A stretch of DNA of 43,850 bases from Treponema sp. (GTDB lineage: Bacteria; Spirochaetota; Spirochaetia; Treponematales; Breznakiellaceae), in the NCBI GenBank assembly GCA_031254315.1, contig JAIRUQ010000099.1:1-43850 (forward strand). The letters run 5' to 3'. The first letter of the stretch is position 1. Each line of letters begins with the position of its first letter. The translations under genes were made by a program, and so were the position numbers. This document shows, piece after piece, positions 35,317 through 43,646 of the stretch. The notes under the pieces are model-generated. The model was given only the letters and a program-made list of their open reading frames with translations. It ran no database searches and was not told the DNA's origin.

Positions 35317-37071
35317 ATGAGAAAACCTTTTTTATCGCGTATTCTGGGTCTTATTGTCCTGTATTTCGTGATATTCTGCGTTCTGGTAGTCCTGCAATTT
35401 TCCAATAAGGGGAATTTTTCCCTTTCAGCCGGAGCGATGACTATAAGAGGGCACTACCTGAAACAATTGACTGAGCAGGAAGATTTACAATCAGCGGAGA
35501 AAATTACCGGTGGGGTAAAAGTCTACTACGGCGGGCTTGAATTCGACCTTGGGGAAAATCGCGGAAAAGGTTTAATGCTGGCGGTCAACGGCGAGAATAC
35601 TCCGGTAAACCCTGAATCAATGATCCTTACCGAAACTACGGCGCGTTTTTTCCTGCCCGGTGGGACTGTATTGACGTTCAATTCATTTGATTCCGCAGGC
35701 GGACGGGAACTTCAGATCAACGCGGAATTTGCCGGCAATGCATCGGAAGTTACGATACCGATCAAACCGCGCCGTTCTTCTTTGGTCAGAGATTCGGGAC
35801 AGCTTGGCATTATGTACAGCGGCTCCCGTTATGTATTCAGCAGTCTGGGACAGGAACTTGAAAATGGATGCCTCATTCTTTCCGTAGATAATACGTTTGT
35901 CTCGTATCGTTCCAGAGGCAAACAAAGAGCGTTCGATCCCGCAGATTATATGTTAACGCGAGCGCAAAACTACGAAAGCATCATTAGAAACTGGCAGGAT
36001 TCGAGCTATGTCCAATGGAGCCAAAATGCCTCTTCTTTGCAAAACGATGATGATGTAGCCGCATACCTCGCGCAAGCCCTTCAACGCGGCAATTATATGG
36101 CGGCAGTCGGGGCAATCCCGCCTGGTTTTATAAACAGTTCCAGACAGACCTATAAATCATCGGCGTTTGCCGGGGGAATGACTTCTGCGTACACTACCTT
36201 TTCCGTCGCAGAGAATGAAAAAATGTATCGTGTTACAAATTTAATCAGAGAAAGATCGCTTAACATTTTAAGAGAAGAACATATTTTAGATTTCCTGTTT
36301 ACGCGAAGCAATGTTGCCCTTGCCAACGAAGTTATCGCTATAATAAATAACGCAAGTCCTGAAATGCTGGTTTCCGATTACTGTCCGGGTCTATTAGAAG
36401 TTTTTTATGATATAAGACGCTGGCGTCCCGACGCGAGCAATCCTATTGAACATCTAACAGACCAAATGCTTGTACTCATATCTGAAAGTTTGAACTTGGA
36501 CGCGGAAGATGAAGCGGTGTATGCATCTTCTTCCGATGGTGTAAGTTTTGAATACACTCTTAGGCTTGGAAAGGCTCTTGTTTACTGGGCAGATACGGTT
36601 GGAAATACCGAATGGTCGCAGATAGGCAGATCGCTTGTGTTATCCGCCATTGAAAACGGTCCCGCCGGAAGACTCCATAATATTTTGAATCCCACAAATA
36701 ATTATCCAAGGGCGTTATGGATAACGGACAGCGGGCAGTGGGCGTGGACTGTTTCGCAGTCGATAAGAGCTTCGTATGTAGGTGAAAATTTGAATTTTGC
36801 GATAACCTTCCCGCTGAATATGACGCATTATATAATATTTAACGGAATACGCCCCTTCCTCAGAATTCAAATTCACGGACTGGATTGGAGATCGGACAGT
36901 CAATTTGAACGCTATGATTCATCCGGCTGGGTATATTATCCTGAGGAACAAATTCTGGTGCTAAAATTAAGACAGCGTTCAACAACGGAGAACATCAGGA
37001 TAATCTACAGGGAAGAGCCGCCGCCGGTTATTGAGGACTCTGAAGCGGACACCGGAGCGTCTGTTGAATAG
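35317..37071 (+). CDS. Unrecognised anchored periplasmic protein
   Basis: A 584-residue protein I do not recognise as a known family. A membrane helix at about 7-29 follows MRKPFLSRILG, and the rest should be outside the inner membrane. The first part (40-200) looks beta-rich (LSLSAGAMTIRG-like strands), the middle is helical, and the last 100 residues are again beta-rich with many Trp and Tyr (NYPRALWITDSGQWAWTVSQ). The ATG at 35317 was chosen because the hydrophobic segment begins there; a GGGG lies somewhat far upstream. It is divergent from the TPR/TraB operon across 100 bases and overlaps the next TPR gene by eight bases, so it belongs with that gene. Confidence 0.75.
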   Translation: MRKPFLSRILGLIVLYFVIFCVLVVLQFSNKGNFSLSAGAMTIRGHYLKQLTEQEDLQSAEKITGGVKVYYGGLEFDLGENRGKGLMLAVNGENTPVNPESMILTETTARFFLPGGTVLTFNSFDSAGGRELQINAEFAGNASEVTIPIKPRRSSLVRDSGQLGIMYSGSRYVFSSLGQELENGCLILSVDNTFVSYRSRGKQRAFDPADYMLTRAQNYESIIRNWQDSSYVQWSQNASSLQNDDDVAAYLAQALQRGNYMAAVGAIPPGFINSSRQTYKSSAFAGGMTSAYTTFSVAENEKMYRVTNLIRERSLNILREEHILDFLFTRSNVALANEVIAIINNASPEMLVSDYCPGLLEVFYDIRRWRPDASNPIEHLTDQMLVLISESLNLDAEDEAVYASSSDGVSFEYTLRLGKALVYWADTVGNTEWSQIGRSLVLSAIENGPAGRLHNILNPTNNYPRALWITDSGQWAWTVSQSIRASYVGENLNFAITFPLNMTHYIIFNGIRPFLRIQIHGLDWRSDSQFERYDSSGWVYYPEEQILVLKLRQRSTTENIRIIYREEPPPVIEDSEADTGASVE

Positions 37072-38113
37072 ACGGGAGTTTTTCCTTTTAGTCGCTATTT
37101 CTTTGGCAGTGTTGTTTATAGCGGGACTTTGCGGAATTATTTTTACATGCAGTAAAGGAAAAAAGTCAGTTGAACAAATAGAAGAGCCCGTTGTTATTGA
37201 AGAGGATGAAGATGAAGAACCTCTGTCCGAAGAAACGGAAGAAAATAATCAGGTAAATTTATCGTATCAAACTCAACGACCGTTATCTTCATTGTCAGGT
37301 TTAAGCAGGCTTAGGGGGATGGGAGTTTTTGTTTCGGAAATCGACCCAGTCAATTATCAAAACCCAGATATTAATGTTTTAAGGCAGATGGGAGTTGACC
37401 AGTATTTAATTTCGTATTTTACAGGCGAGCAGTATTACCGTAACGCGGATTATGACAGGGCAATCGCCGAATACACAGCATCGATAAACAGGAGCGTGGA
37501 TTTTTTAGAAGCGTTTATTTCACGCGGAAACGCATGGTTAAGAAAGCGCGAATACAGCAGAGCCATCGAAGATTATACGCGGGCAATCAGAATAAACAGT
37601 ACAAAAGCGGAAGTGTACAATTACCGGGGCTTTGCAAGAGCTGAACGCGGAGAGATGACACTCGCCATCGAAGATTATTCGCGGGCAATTTCGTTAAACA
37701 GAAATTATGTTGACGCTTTAATCAACCGCTCCCATTCATTATACCAAACCGGAAATTACCGAAGGGTAATAGAAGACTGCAATCTTATCATCTCTTTGGA
37801 ACCGTCAAACGCAGTAATTTGGAGCAGGCGCGGCAGTGCGTGGTACAGATTGGAAGATGATGACAAGGCGATAAGTGATTTTACCGAAGCGATAAGATTA
37901 AGAGGCGACTACGCTGTCGCGTGGTACAGCAGAGGAAACGCATGGTACAACAAACGTGAATACGACAGGGCTCTTGCGGACTTAAACAGATGTCTTGCGA
38001 TAAATCCGTCATTCGCCGCCGCTTACACAAGCAGGGGAAACATTTTTCGCATACTTGGAAACAACGCAAGCGCTGATGCTGATTTTGCCACCGCTCAGCG
38101 GCTTCAACGGTAA
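37064..38113 (+). CDS. Membrane-anchored TPR protein
   Basis: A 349-residue protein. (M)NRREFFLLVAISLAVLFIAG starts a membrane anchor that ends in IIFTCSKGK, which could also be a lipobox. A Glu/Asp-rich linker (about 38-65) follows, and then six or seven TPR units from about 110 to the end (AIEDYTRAIRINSTKAEVYN, AISDFTEAIRLRGDYAVAWY). I chose the TTG at 37064: GGAG lies six bases upstream, and it overlaps the previous gene's end by eight bases, which suggests coupling. Another TTG 11 codons upstream has no such support. It probably acts with the anchored unknown protein encoded just before it. Confidence 0.8.
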   Translation: MNRREFFLLVAISLAVLFIAGLCGIIFTCSKGKKSVEQIEEPVVIEEDEDEEPLSEETEENNQVNLSYQTQRPLSSLSGLSRLRGMGVFVSEIDPVNYQNPDINVLRQMGVDQYLISYFTGEQYYRNADYDRAIAEYTASINRSVDFLEAFISRGNAWLRKREYSRAIEDYTRAIRINSTKAEVYNYRGFARAERGEMTLAIEDYSRAISLNRNYVDALINRSHSLYQTGNYRRVIEDCNLIISLEPSNAVIWSRRGSAWYRLEDDDKAISDFTEAIRLRGDYAVAWYSRGNAWYNKREYDRALADLNRCLAINPSFAAAYTSRGNIFRILGNNASADADFATAQRLQR

Positions 38114-38123
38114 GATTAAAATA

Positions 38124-38158
38124 TTTTATGTTAATAATAGTTTAATTTTAACATAAAA
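38124..38158. terminator. AT-rich hairpin between convergent genes
   Basis: Arms TTTTATGTTAA (38124-38134) and TTAACATAAAA (38148-38158) pair perfectly around a 13-base loop. The element lies between the stops of the convergent TPR and DUF3592-like genes, as a bidirectional terminator would. The stem is weak because it is AT-rich. Confidence 0.4.
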
Positions 38159-38189
38159 AGTTATAATTAAAAGAATTTTATATAATTAT

Positions 38190-39191
38190 TTAGTATAAAA
38201 ATATTTCTTTAACCATTATTTTTTTAGGATTTTTATTATCAACTAATATTTTTACATTTTCTCCTTGTTTTTTAAATAAATCAAAATATTCTCTTGTATT
38301 TTTATTTTTTGCAATTGAATATCCTTTTGTATAATTTTTACCATTTATAGTATAAGAGAATATTACCCTGATTGCTGTTTCAGTTCCTTCTATACCCCTA
38401 GAATATTTTCCATAATAACATAAATATTTTTCAATTTTTGCGTTAATTTCCAGACAATTTTTTAAAAATTGCTTTGTACTATAAACACGCAATAATAATA
38501 ACACTAAGGAAATAAATGATATTATAGGCATAAAAATAATGTCATAAAGCTTTCCCAAAAAATAGTTTATGTTAAAAAATCCATTTGCAATAAATGTTGC
38601 CGTAGTAGTAAGAAATATACAAAGCGCCATGAGTATAATAAACATTAAAAATAATAAATAGGTAACATATTCGTTTTCTATGTGTTTTTTGAAAGAATAT
38701 TCTATTTTTTGATAATTTCTTGACACACAATTATTATTTTTATTATTTTTATTATTTTGTATAAAAAACCCCCGAATAAAAAAATTTATCGTTCCAATTA
38801 GTGTAATAGCTATAATGAGAATACCAAAAAATAACATCAACTTATAATCTCTTTGATATGTCACTATAAAGTTTTCAATTATATATTTTTTATTTTCTCT
38901 ATCAAAAATAACAGTGATTTCTTTTCCAACACTTATAATATTTCTATATTCCGCAAAATTAGCCCTTCCTTTATAAATAGTATCTTCCCCTTTTATTTGA
39001 AAATTTATATATAGATTTTTTCCTCTTCTTTCACTAACTTCAACTATTGTTGCTAAATATTTATTTTCAGAATTTGTCAATTCCTTCACCATATTTGACT
39101 GATTTATACCATAAAGGAAAGAAAATAAACCTAACCCAAAGGTAACTAAAACGAGTAATAATGGGACTAAAAACTTCTTTCCATAAGGCAT
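38190..39191 (-). CDS. DUF3592-like membrane protein, AT-rich
   Basis: A 333-residue protein with about five membrane segments (near 7-26, 117-140, 175-199, 203-220 and 222-240). Two extracellular or cytoplasmic beta-type modules look like DUF3592: KYLATIVEVSERRGKNLYIN with VGKEITVIFDRENKKYII near 44-105, and AIRVIFSYTINGKNYTKGYS with GENVKILVDNKNPKKIMV near the C-terminus. The function of DUF3592 is unknown. Base composition is much more AT-rich than the neighbours, as for the gene at 4121-4846. TATAAT at 39199-39204 lies seven bases before the ATG, with no Shine-Dalgarno sequence. Confidence 0.75.
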   Translation of the reverse strand: MPYGKKFLVPLLLVLVTFGLGLFSFLYGINQSNMVKELTNSENKYLATIVEVSERRGKNLYINFQIKGEDTIYKGRANFAEYRNIISVGKEITVIFDRENKKYIIENFIVTYQRDYKLMLFFGILIIAITLIGTINFFIRGFFIQNNKNNKNNNCVSRNYQKIEYSFKKHIENEYVTYLLFLMFIILMALCIFLTTTATFIANGFFNINYFLGKLYDIIFMPIISFISLVLLLLRVYSTKQFLKNCLEINAKIEKYLCYYGKYSRGIEGTETAIRVIFSYTINGKNYTKGYSIAKNKNTREYFDLFKKQGENVKILVDNKNPKKIMVKEIFLY

Positions 39192-39198
39192 TAAATCT

Positions 39199-39204
39199 AT
39201 TATA
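39199..39204 (-). promoter_or_regulatory. -10 box of the DUF3592-like gene
   Basis: A perfect TATAAT on the minus strand, seven bases before the ATG at 39189-39191, in the short gap after the PQQ/HEAT gene. No convincing -35 was found, so this is a weaker call than the other promoters. Confidence 0.4.
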
Positions 39205-39209
39205 TAATC

Positions 39210-40997
39210 CTACTCAATCATTTGATCCAGACCTTCCCTAAAAAGTCCTTCAATTTCGTTTCGTATTTGCGCCTTTACATTGTTGGGAACTGACGGAAGG
39301 TTTGTAAAATAGCGAAGTACTCTTATTCCTTCGGGCGCAAGAGGCGGACCGGAGAAACGGCAGAGCATCGCTATTGATGAAGATGCGGCTAACACAAGCT
39401 GGGGATCAATATTGGGATTGTTTGGAGTAAGCAGATAATGATAGGAATAAAATGATCTTCCCGTGGGATCAACGCCGATAACGCCAATCGCGTCCGCGCA
39501 AGCTCTGCGGACAGCCGGTTCCGGGTCTCTGTCAAAAATATTCCAAAGGAACGGGATTGTTTCCCTTGAGCCTACCAGCGCGAGAAGGTTAATAAGCCTG
39601 ATACGCTGGGGTGGATTTACAAGAGGACGCACCGCAGAAGTTTGAGGATAGCCGATAAAGAAGCCAATCATTTCCATCATGTATGCGACATAAACAGGCT
39701 CATTATTTCCAATTTGCCCGCTACGAATTACGGCGGACATCTCTTCGTATACTCTGTCCTGACTTACATCATGGTAACGGCTGTTGTCCCCTACCCACGG
39801 AGAAGGAGGAGGAGAACCCATTCCATAAGAGCCTTCCGGTTCAGGACCATAAAATCTGTTTCGTGGAACTGTCCGCTCTCTTACATCGATCTTGTAAACT
39901 CTTAAAATGTTGTCTCTTCCGCAGGCATACAAAAGCCCTTCGTCGCTTAATGCGGGAACGCCGGAACATTCAGTGCTTAATCTGTGAACAAAGCGGCGTC
40001 TGCCTTCGGGAGCGTATGCGCTAACACCTTTTGTTGTAATTATATATATGCCGCGCTCATCAAACATCATTGCCGCCTTTTCTATTGTAAGATTGGCGGA
40101 GCCCCTTTCTTCGGCGGCTTCGTGGCTGTTCTTTGTCCATTGAGTACTGCCGCCCGCATCAAGACAAAGCACTCTTCCGTCTCTTAGTGTTACGACAAAC
40201 ACCGATGCCCTGCTTGCGGCGGCTACAGGCGTTGCGGGCAGAGACCTAAGATTTGATTTGGAAAGTTTGCTTCCTTCTCTCGCGCCGTTATTAAAAACGA
40301 TTTTTTCCATCTCGCCGGATTGATATAATAGCACATAACTTTTAAGTTCTCCTTCGTCAAGGGGAACAATCAAAGAGGGAAGTCTGCTCAACCTGATCCT
40401 TTCTACAACGCCAAATTGATTAACTTTGACAAAGTCCATATTTTGGAGAACCGTCGCTACGCTTCCTGTTGTGTCAAGAACAGGAGAGAACGCGATTGGA
40501 CTGCCTAAATCAATTGTCCAAAGCGAATGTCCCGAAGCGGTTCTGCATGTCATCGTGGCATTGACAGAGATAAAAACTCTTCCGTCCCACCCGACAACCG
40601 GCGAATATGTAATCGGTCTTTCAAGCCTTAACCGCCACAGTTCTCTGCCTACGCGGTTAATCGCCATAAAAACGCCTTCTGTACTGCAAACATAAGTAGC
40701 CGCTTCGTAGGAACGGGCAATGTACGGAACAGCTCTTCCCCTTGCGTCAAAATTCCAAAGAGGAGTACTGCTCATAAAAAATGATCTAACGCTTCCGTTT
40801 TCGCCGACAAGTACGGCAGAACTTGCCTGCAGGTGAGGTTTCCCTCTTATTGTATCTCCAATGCTTGTCTGCCACATAGGAGCGGCTCCTACTGGCGTTG
40901 CGGCAACATCAACTTTTTCCTGTTGTTGAGCTACAATGCTTCCTGAAGCTAAAAGAAAAAATATTGTTAACAAAATAAATAATCTATAATCTTTCAT
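39210..40997 (-). CDS. Secreted PQQ-type beta-propeller protein with C-terminal HEAT-like repeats
   Basis: A 595-residue protein. The signal peptide is MKDYRLFILLTIFFLLASGS followed by IVAQ. Residues about 40-400 form repeated beta-propeller blades of the PQQ_2 type (LWTIDLGSPIAFSPVLDTTG, ELWRLRLERPITYSPVVGWD, VFVVTLRDGRVLCLDAGG). Residues about 480-595 look like HEAT repeats (FLWNIFDRDPEPAVRRACAD and similar). Such propellers usually serve as scaffolds, as in BamB, rather than binding PQQ. The frame is open 31 codons further upstream, but the signal peptide fixes the start at 40997. It follows the CsgG-like gene by 14 bases on the same strand, so they are probably an operon. Confidence 0.83.
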   Translation of the reverse strand: MKDYRLFILLTIFFLLASGSIVAQQQEKVDVAATPVGAAPMWQTSIGDTIRGKPHLQASSAVLVGENGSVRSFFMSSTPLWNFDARGRAVPYIARSYEAATYVCSTEGVFMAINRVGRELWRLRLERPITYSPVVGWDGRVFISVNATMTCRTASGHSLWTIDLGSPIAFSPVLDTTGSVATVLQNMDFVKVNQFGVVERIRLSRLPSLIVPLDEGELKSYVLLYQSGEMEKIVFNNGAREGSKLSKSNLRSLPATPVAAASRASVFVVTLRDGRVLCLDAGGSTQWTKNSHEAAEERGSANLTIEKAAMMFDERGIYIITTKGVSAYAPEGRRRFVHRLSTECSGVPALSDEGLLYACGRDNILRVYKIDVRERTVPRNRFYGPEPEGSYGMGSPPPSPWVGDNSRYHDVSQDRVYEEMSAVIRSGQIGNNEPVYVAYMMEMIGFFIGYPQTSAVRPLVNPPQRIRLINLLALVGSRETIPFLWNIFDRDPEPAVRRACADAIGVIGVDPTGRSFYSYHYLLTPNNPNIDPQLVLAASSSIAMLCRFSGPPLAPEGIRVLRYFTNLPSVPNNVKAQIRNEIEGLFREGLDQMIE

Positions 40998-41011
40998 ATC
41001 TTTGCCTGCCC

Positions 41012-41839
41012 TTAACGAATCTTTGTAAATCGTGAAAACCCTATGACTGCGGAAGGATAAACCGAAGCCCCATCGTAATTTCTTCCGCACAGCAGAGAGC
41101 CGTTTACAATTTCAAAAGAAGTTTTATCTGCATTAAACACCAAATTAAGTCCGCTTACGTTCACATTAGCCTGCTCAGGCAGAGTTTCTTCAAGTGTTAA
41201 ATTAACGCTGGCTACCGCGTCTATACGTATTTGCTGTTGATTTACAGTAATAATTCTTTGCGCATAACCTGCATAAGAATAAGTGCCTTCTCCGTACCCC
41301 TCATACCTAAGAGCGTTGTTTTCTTTATGCTCCCATGTATCGAATCTTTCTACCATCACGCTCCTGTTGGTTCTAAATTCGATAATGCACACAACAGGAC
41401 CATCCGGCATATTGATTGTAGACTGCCATGTCCCGGCGAGATAGTTCGGAAGCGGAACTCTTACGGTTGCTTTTGAGCAAAACGAAAATACAGAAATATC
41501 ATTTACTGTCCGCGCTTGTTCGCTGTATTCATTTAATACCTGTCCGGTGCTTGCGTTTACTGTTGTGGCAGTCAAAACAAAATTGTTGTTTGCTCTGGAA
41601 AGACTTCCCCGGACAATATATTCTGCTCCTGCAGAACCTTGCACAACATTGAGCGTCCCCCACGAGCGGAATTCCGCGATAACCCGGCTGGTAATATTAG
41701 CCGCGTCTGAGGCGGTAACCGATGAACCGGCATCAAATGCTGTTACCCCTACAGCCGGAATTCTTTGGGCATAAATAGCGCAGAAAGAAGATACGAGGAG
41801 TAGGAACACAAGGCATTTTCTTTTGAAGAATTGATCCAT
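41012..41839 (-). CDS. Secreted CsgG/FlgO-like protein
   Basis: A 275-residue protein with the signal peptide MDQFFKRKCLVFLLLVSSFC ending in AIYAQ. The following 110 residues (IPAVGVTAFDAGSSVTASDA; VIAEFRSWGTLNVVQGSAGA; EYIVRGSLSRANNNFVLTAT) have the pattern of the CsgG/FlgO/TolB-N-like fold seen in many treponemal envelope proteins. The C-terminal half is beta-rich and reads like a lipocalin-type sheet (GTWQSTINMPDGPVVCIIEF). The partner and role are unknown. The start is set by the signal peptide; a longer open frame upstream would overlap the DUF1015 gene. No Shine-Dalgarno sequence is present. Confidence 0.72.
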   Translation of the reverse strand: MDQFFKRKCLVFLLLVSSFCAIYAQRIPAVGVTAFDAGSSVTASDAANITSRVIAEFRSWGTLNVVQGSAGAEYIVRGSLSRANNNFVLTATTVNASTGQVLNEYSEQARTVNDISVFSFCSKATVRVPLPNYLAGTWQSTINMPDGPVVCIIEFRTNRSVMVERFDTWEHKENNALRYEGYGEGTYSYAGYAQRIITVNQQQIRIDAVASVNLTLEETLPEQANVNVSGLNLVFNADKTSFEIVNGSLLCGRNYDGASVYPSAVIGFSRFTKIR

Positions 41840-41845
41840 ACCGGA

Positions 41846-41874
41846 ATTATATCGAAATTTCTTAAAAAAAACAA
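41846..41874 (-). promoter_or_regulatory. Promoter of the CsgG-like gene, likely leaderless
   Basis: On the minus strand there is TTGTTT (41869-41874), a 17-base spacer and a perfect TATAAT (41846-41851), six bases before the ATG at 41837-41839. No Shine-Dalgarno sequence is present. Confidence 0.6.
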
Positions 41875-41891
41875 CTTTTATCTTTGATGTA

Positions 41892-43226
41892 TTAACAAAA
41901 TAATTCCCTGGATTCAAGATAAAAGCGTTTTTCGCAGGAATGACCCATAGAAAAGCTCTTTCTAGGCAGGGGACCAAGCCGCCCGACAGTCTGAAAAAGC
42001 CCCGATTTTTGGACAGGAGGCAGTAAAATGCCTACCGCCTTGCGTCCTGCGCCCTCAGCCAGACGAAAAACCTCTTCTTCGTCATGGATGTAGTCGATTA
42101 ATTGAGGAGAGTCTCCTGCGTACCCGTCCAACAGCGGCTGAAGGCAGGCAGTGGCAATTCCGGTAGCGGATGTCTGCACTAACGCATAATGCCCCTGAGA
42201 GACGACGCCAAAACGGTTTTCGCCATCTTGGCAGGAGCCGACAGCTTCCGCCAAATCCCGCAGATTATCGACAGGGCGGCAAAAAAAGTCCGGCAATGGC
42301 GAAAGCAGGGAAATAGTCTCATCAAAACCAATATCGAAAACAAGGCGGTGAATTGGCTCGAACTGAATTGCCGGGTCGTAGATGTTTTCTATTTCTACCA
42401 GAGCGTAGCGGCAGGGCGGGGCAGAAAGAGCGTCCCCGGTATGGGCGGCTTTGTACTCCTCCCAAATGCCTTTTGCCGCCGCGAGCGAATGGTTACCATC
42501 GCCAACGGCAAAGAGAAACGGCAGTCCGTTTTCGCCGGGGGCGCAATAGCGTCCGGTGGAGCGGCGGTAAAGTTCATCGAGTTTTTCAGAAATAAACGCC
42601 ATGTCATTTTCCGCATCCAGAAACCATCCGGTTACACTGCCTGAGTCCGGCAGTAACGGCGTACTGTAAGTGGGAGCGGTATTTATTACTTTTTCGCCAA
42701 GAGCAGAAAGAAGACTGTTCGCATCGTCATCAATGAGCAAAAGAACGTGAGGAAGTTCCAGCGGCGCGCCACGGCGAATATCCATACGGGGCGGCAAACG
42801 TTCCGCCACAGTGCCTTCGGTACAGCGGATTAGCGGACGTGCGTCAGGAAGCCAATCGTACTGTTCAAGGTCAACAGCGGCAACAAGCCCTCGTCGTTTT
42901 TTTTGGTAGGGCGTGTCCCTTTCAATATAAATAAATCCCTGTAACGGCTCCGCAAAGATGCCTTCTTTTAAATAGCGTTTCATTGTTGAATGAATATCCG
43001 TTATCCTCTTGGCGGACCCTTTGTCTGACAAAAACGCTTCGGGAAAAATCAGGTTCAAAGTTGAGGGCGCGCCGTCCACGGCGGCTTTTACTTTTTCCCA
43101 GTAGTCACGATCCTGCGTAAATTGATCGCAAGCGATTACCGCCCACTTTTGCAGATGCTCTGTTTTTGGCAGAAGTACGGAAGGAACTTCAAGTCCCAGC
43201 GAATTAAGTTTTTGGTTAGTGTTCAT
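41892..43226 (-). CDS. DUF1015-family protein
   Basis: A 444-residue cytoplasmic protein of the DUF1015 family (PF06245). Landmarks are KWAVIACDQFTQDRDYWEKV near 27-46, GFIYIERDTPYQKKRRGLVA near 97-116, LFAVGDGNHSLAAAKGIWEE near 238-257, IDYIHDEEE near 372-380 and the terminal PLPRKSFSMGHSCEKRFYLE. The DGNHS segment suggests an active or metal site, but the function of the family is not established. Length is normal. It lies upstream of the CsgG-like gene with a gap of 52 bases and has its own promoter. No Shine-Dalgarno sequence is seen. Confidence 0.9.
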   Translation of the reverse strand: MNTNQKLNSLGLEVPSVLLPKTEHLQKWAVIACDQFTQDRDYWEKVKAAVDGAPSTLNLIFPEAFLSDKGSAKRITDIHSTMKRYLKEGIFAEPLQGFIYIERDTPYQKKRRGLVAAVDLEQYDWLPDARPLIRCTEGTVAERLPPRMDIRRGAPLELPHVLLLIDDDANSLLSALGEKVINTAPTYSTPLLPDSGSVTGWFLDAENDMAFISEKLDELYRRSTGRYCAPGENGLPFLFAVGDGNHSLAAAKGIWEEYKAAHTGDALSAPPCRYALVEIENIYDPAIQFEPIHRLVFDIGFDETISLLSPLPDFFCRPVDNLRDLAEAVGSCQDGENRFGVVSQGHYALVQTSATGIATACLQPLLDGYAGDSPQLIDYIHDEEEVFRLAEGAGRKAVGILLPPVQKSGLFQTVGRLGPLPRKSFSMGHSCEKRFYLESRELFC

Positions 43227-43234
43227 TGAGGTTT

Positions 43235-43263
43235 ATTGTAACGTAAAAATGCGGTTGTGTCAG
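43235..43263 (-). promoter_or_regulatory. Promoter of the DUF1015 gene
   Basis: On the minus strand there is CTGACA (43258-43263), a 17-base spacer and TACAAT (43235-43240), eight bases before the ATG at 43224-43226. A very short leader is implied. Confidence 0.6.
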
Positions 43264-43301
43264 TTGGTTTTTGGGTGGTTGGGAAATAATATGCCGAAGG
43301 T

Positions 43302-43319
43302 TACGCTATATATAGCGTA
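43302..43319. promoter_or_regulatory. Perfect 18-bp palindrome
   Basis: TACGCTATATATAGCGTA reads the same on both strands. It lies between the divergent DUF1015 and toxin-antitoxin promoters but does not overlap either, so it is a candidate operator of unknown regulator. Confidence 0.4.
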
Positions 43320-43409
43320 TATCCGTAAGCAGAGGACGCTAGGCAATTTATGTATCTGCTACTGTTGCGTGTCCTTTTCTGTTTGCCTTAGACTTGACAT
43401 TTAGGCGAG

Positions 43410-43438
43410 TTGCAAAACGACAAAAAAACAACTATAAT
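43410..43438 (+). promoter_or_regulatory. Promoter of the toxin-antitoxin operon
   Basis: TTGCAA (43410-43415), a 17-base spacer and TATAAT (43433-43438), followed by GGAGG at 43451-43455 six bases before the ATG at 43462. A TTGACA further upstream (43394-43399) is too far from the -10 to be its partner. Confidence 0.6.
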
Positions 43439-43461
43439 AAGTTTAATTACGGAGGATAACC

Positions 43462-43644
43462 ATGATAGCGGAAAAAACTGAATTACGCGGGGTGTTTCAG
43501 GAAGGAATTGACAATAAGGAAAAAAAGATGGATTCAGTGAATGAATTATACAGGTTGCTTCAGGAAGGAATTGACGATGTAGAGAACGGAAGAACAAAAT
43601 CAATGAAAGATTCTATAGAATATATAAGAGAAAAAATAAACTAA
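43462..43644 (+). CDS. RelB-like antitoxin
   Basis: A 60-residue, highly charged, helical protein ending YRLLQEGIDDVENGRTKSMK then DSIEYIREKIN. The second half resembles the C-termini of RelB/ParD-like antitoxins (pattern LQEGxDDxExGRxxxxxE). An internal echo is seen between FQEGIDN at 12-18 and LQEGIDD further on, which suggests a short duplication. GGAGG precedes the ATG by six bases. It ends two bases before the toxin ATG, the usual order for this type of operon. Antitoxins of this kind bind their own promoter, so autoregulation is likely. Confidence 0.7.
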   Translation: MIAEKTELRGVFQEGIDNKEKKMDSVNELYRLLQEGIDDVENGRTKSMKDSIEYIREKIN

Positions 43645-43646
43645 CC

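Noticed and set aside
43219-43404. A 61-codon plus-strand frame in the gap after the DUF1015 gene
   Set aside because: It spans the palindrome and the DUF1015 promoter, has no ribosome-binding site and resembles no protein.
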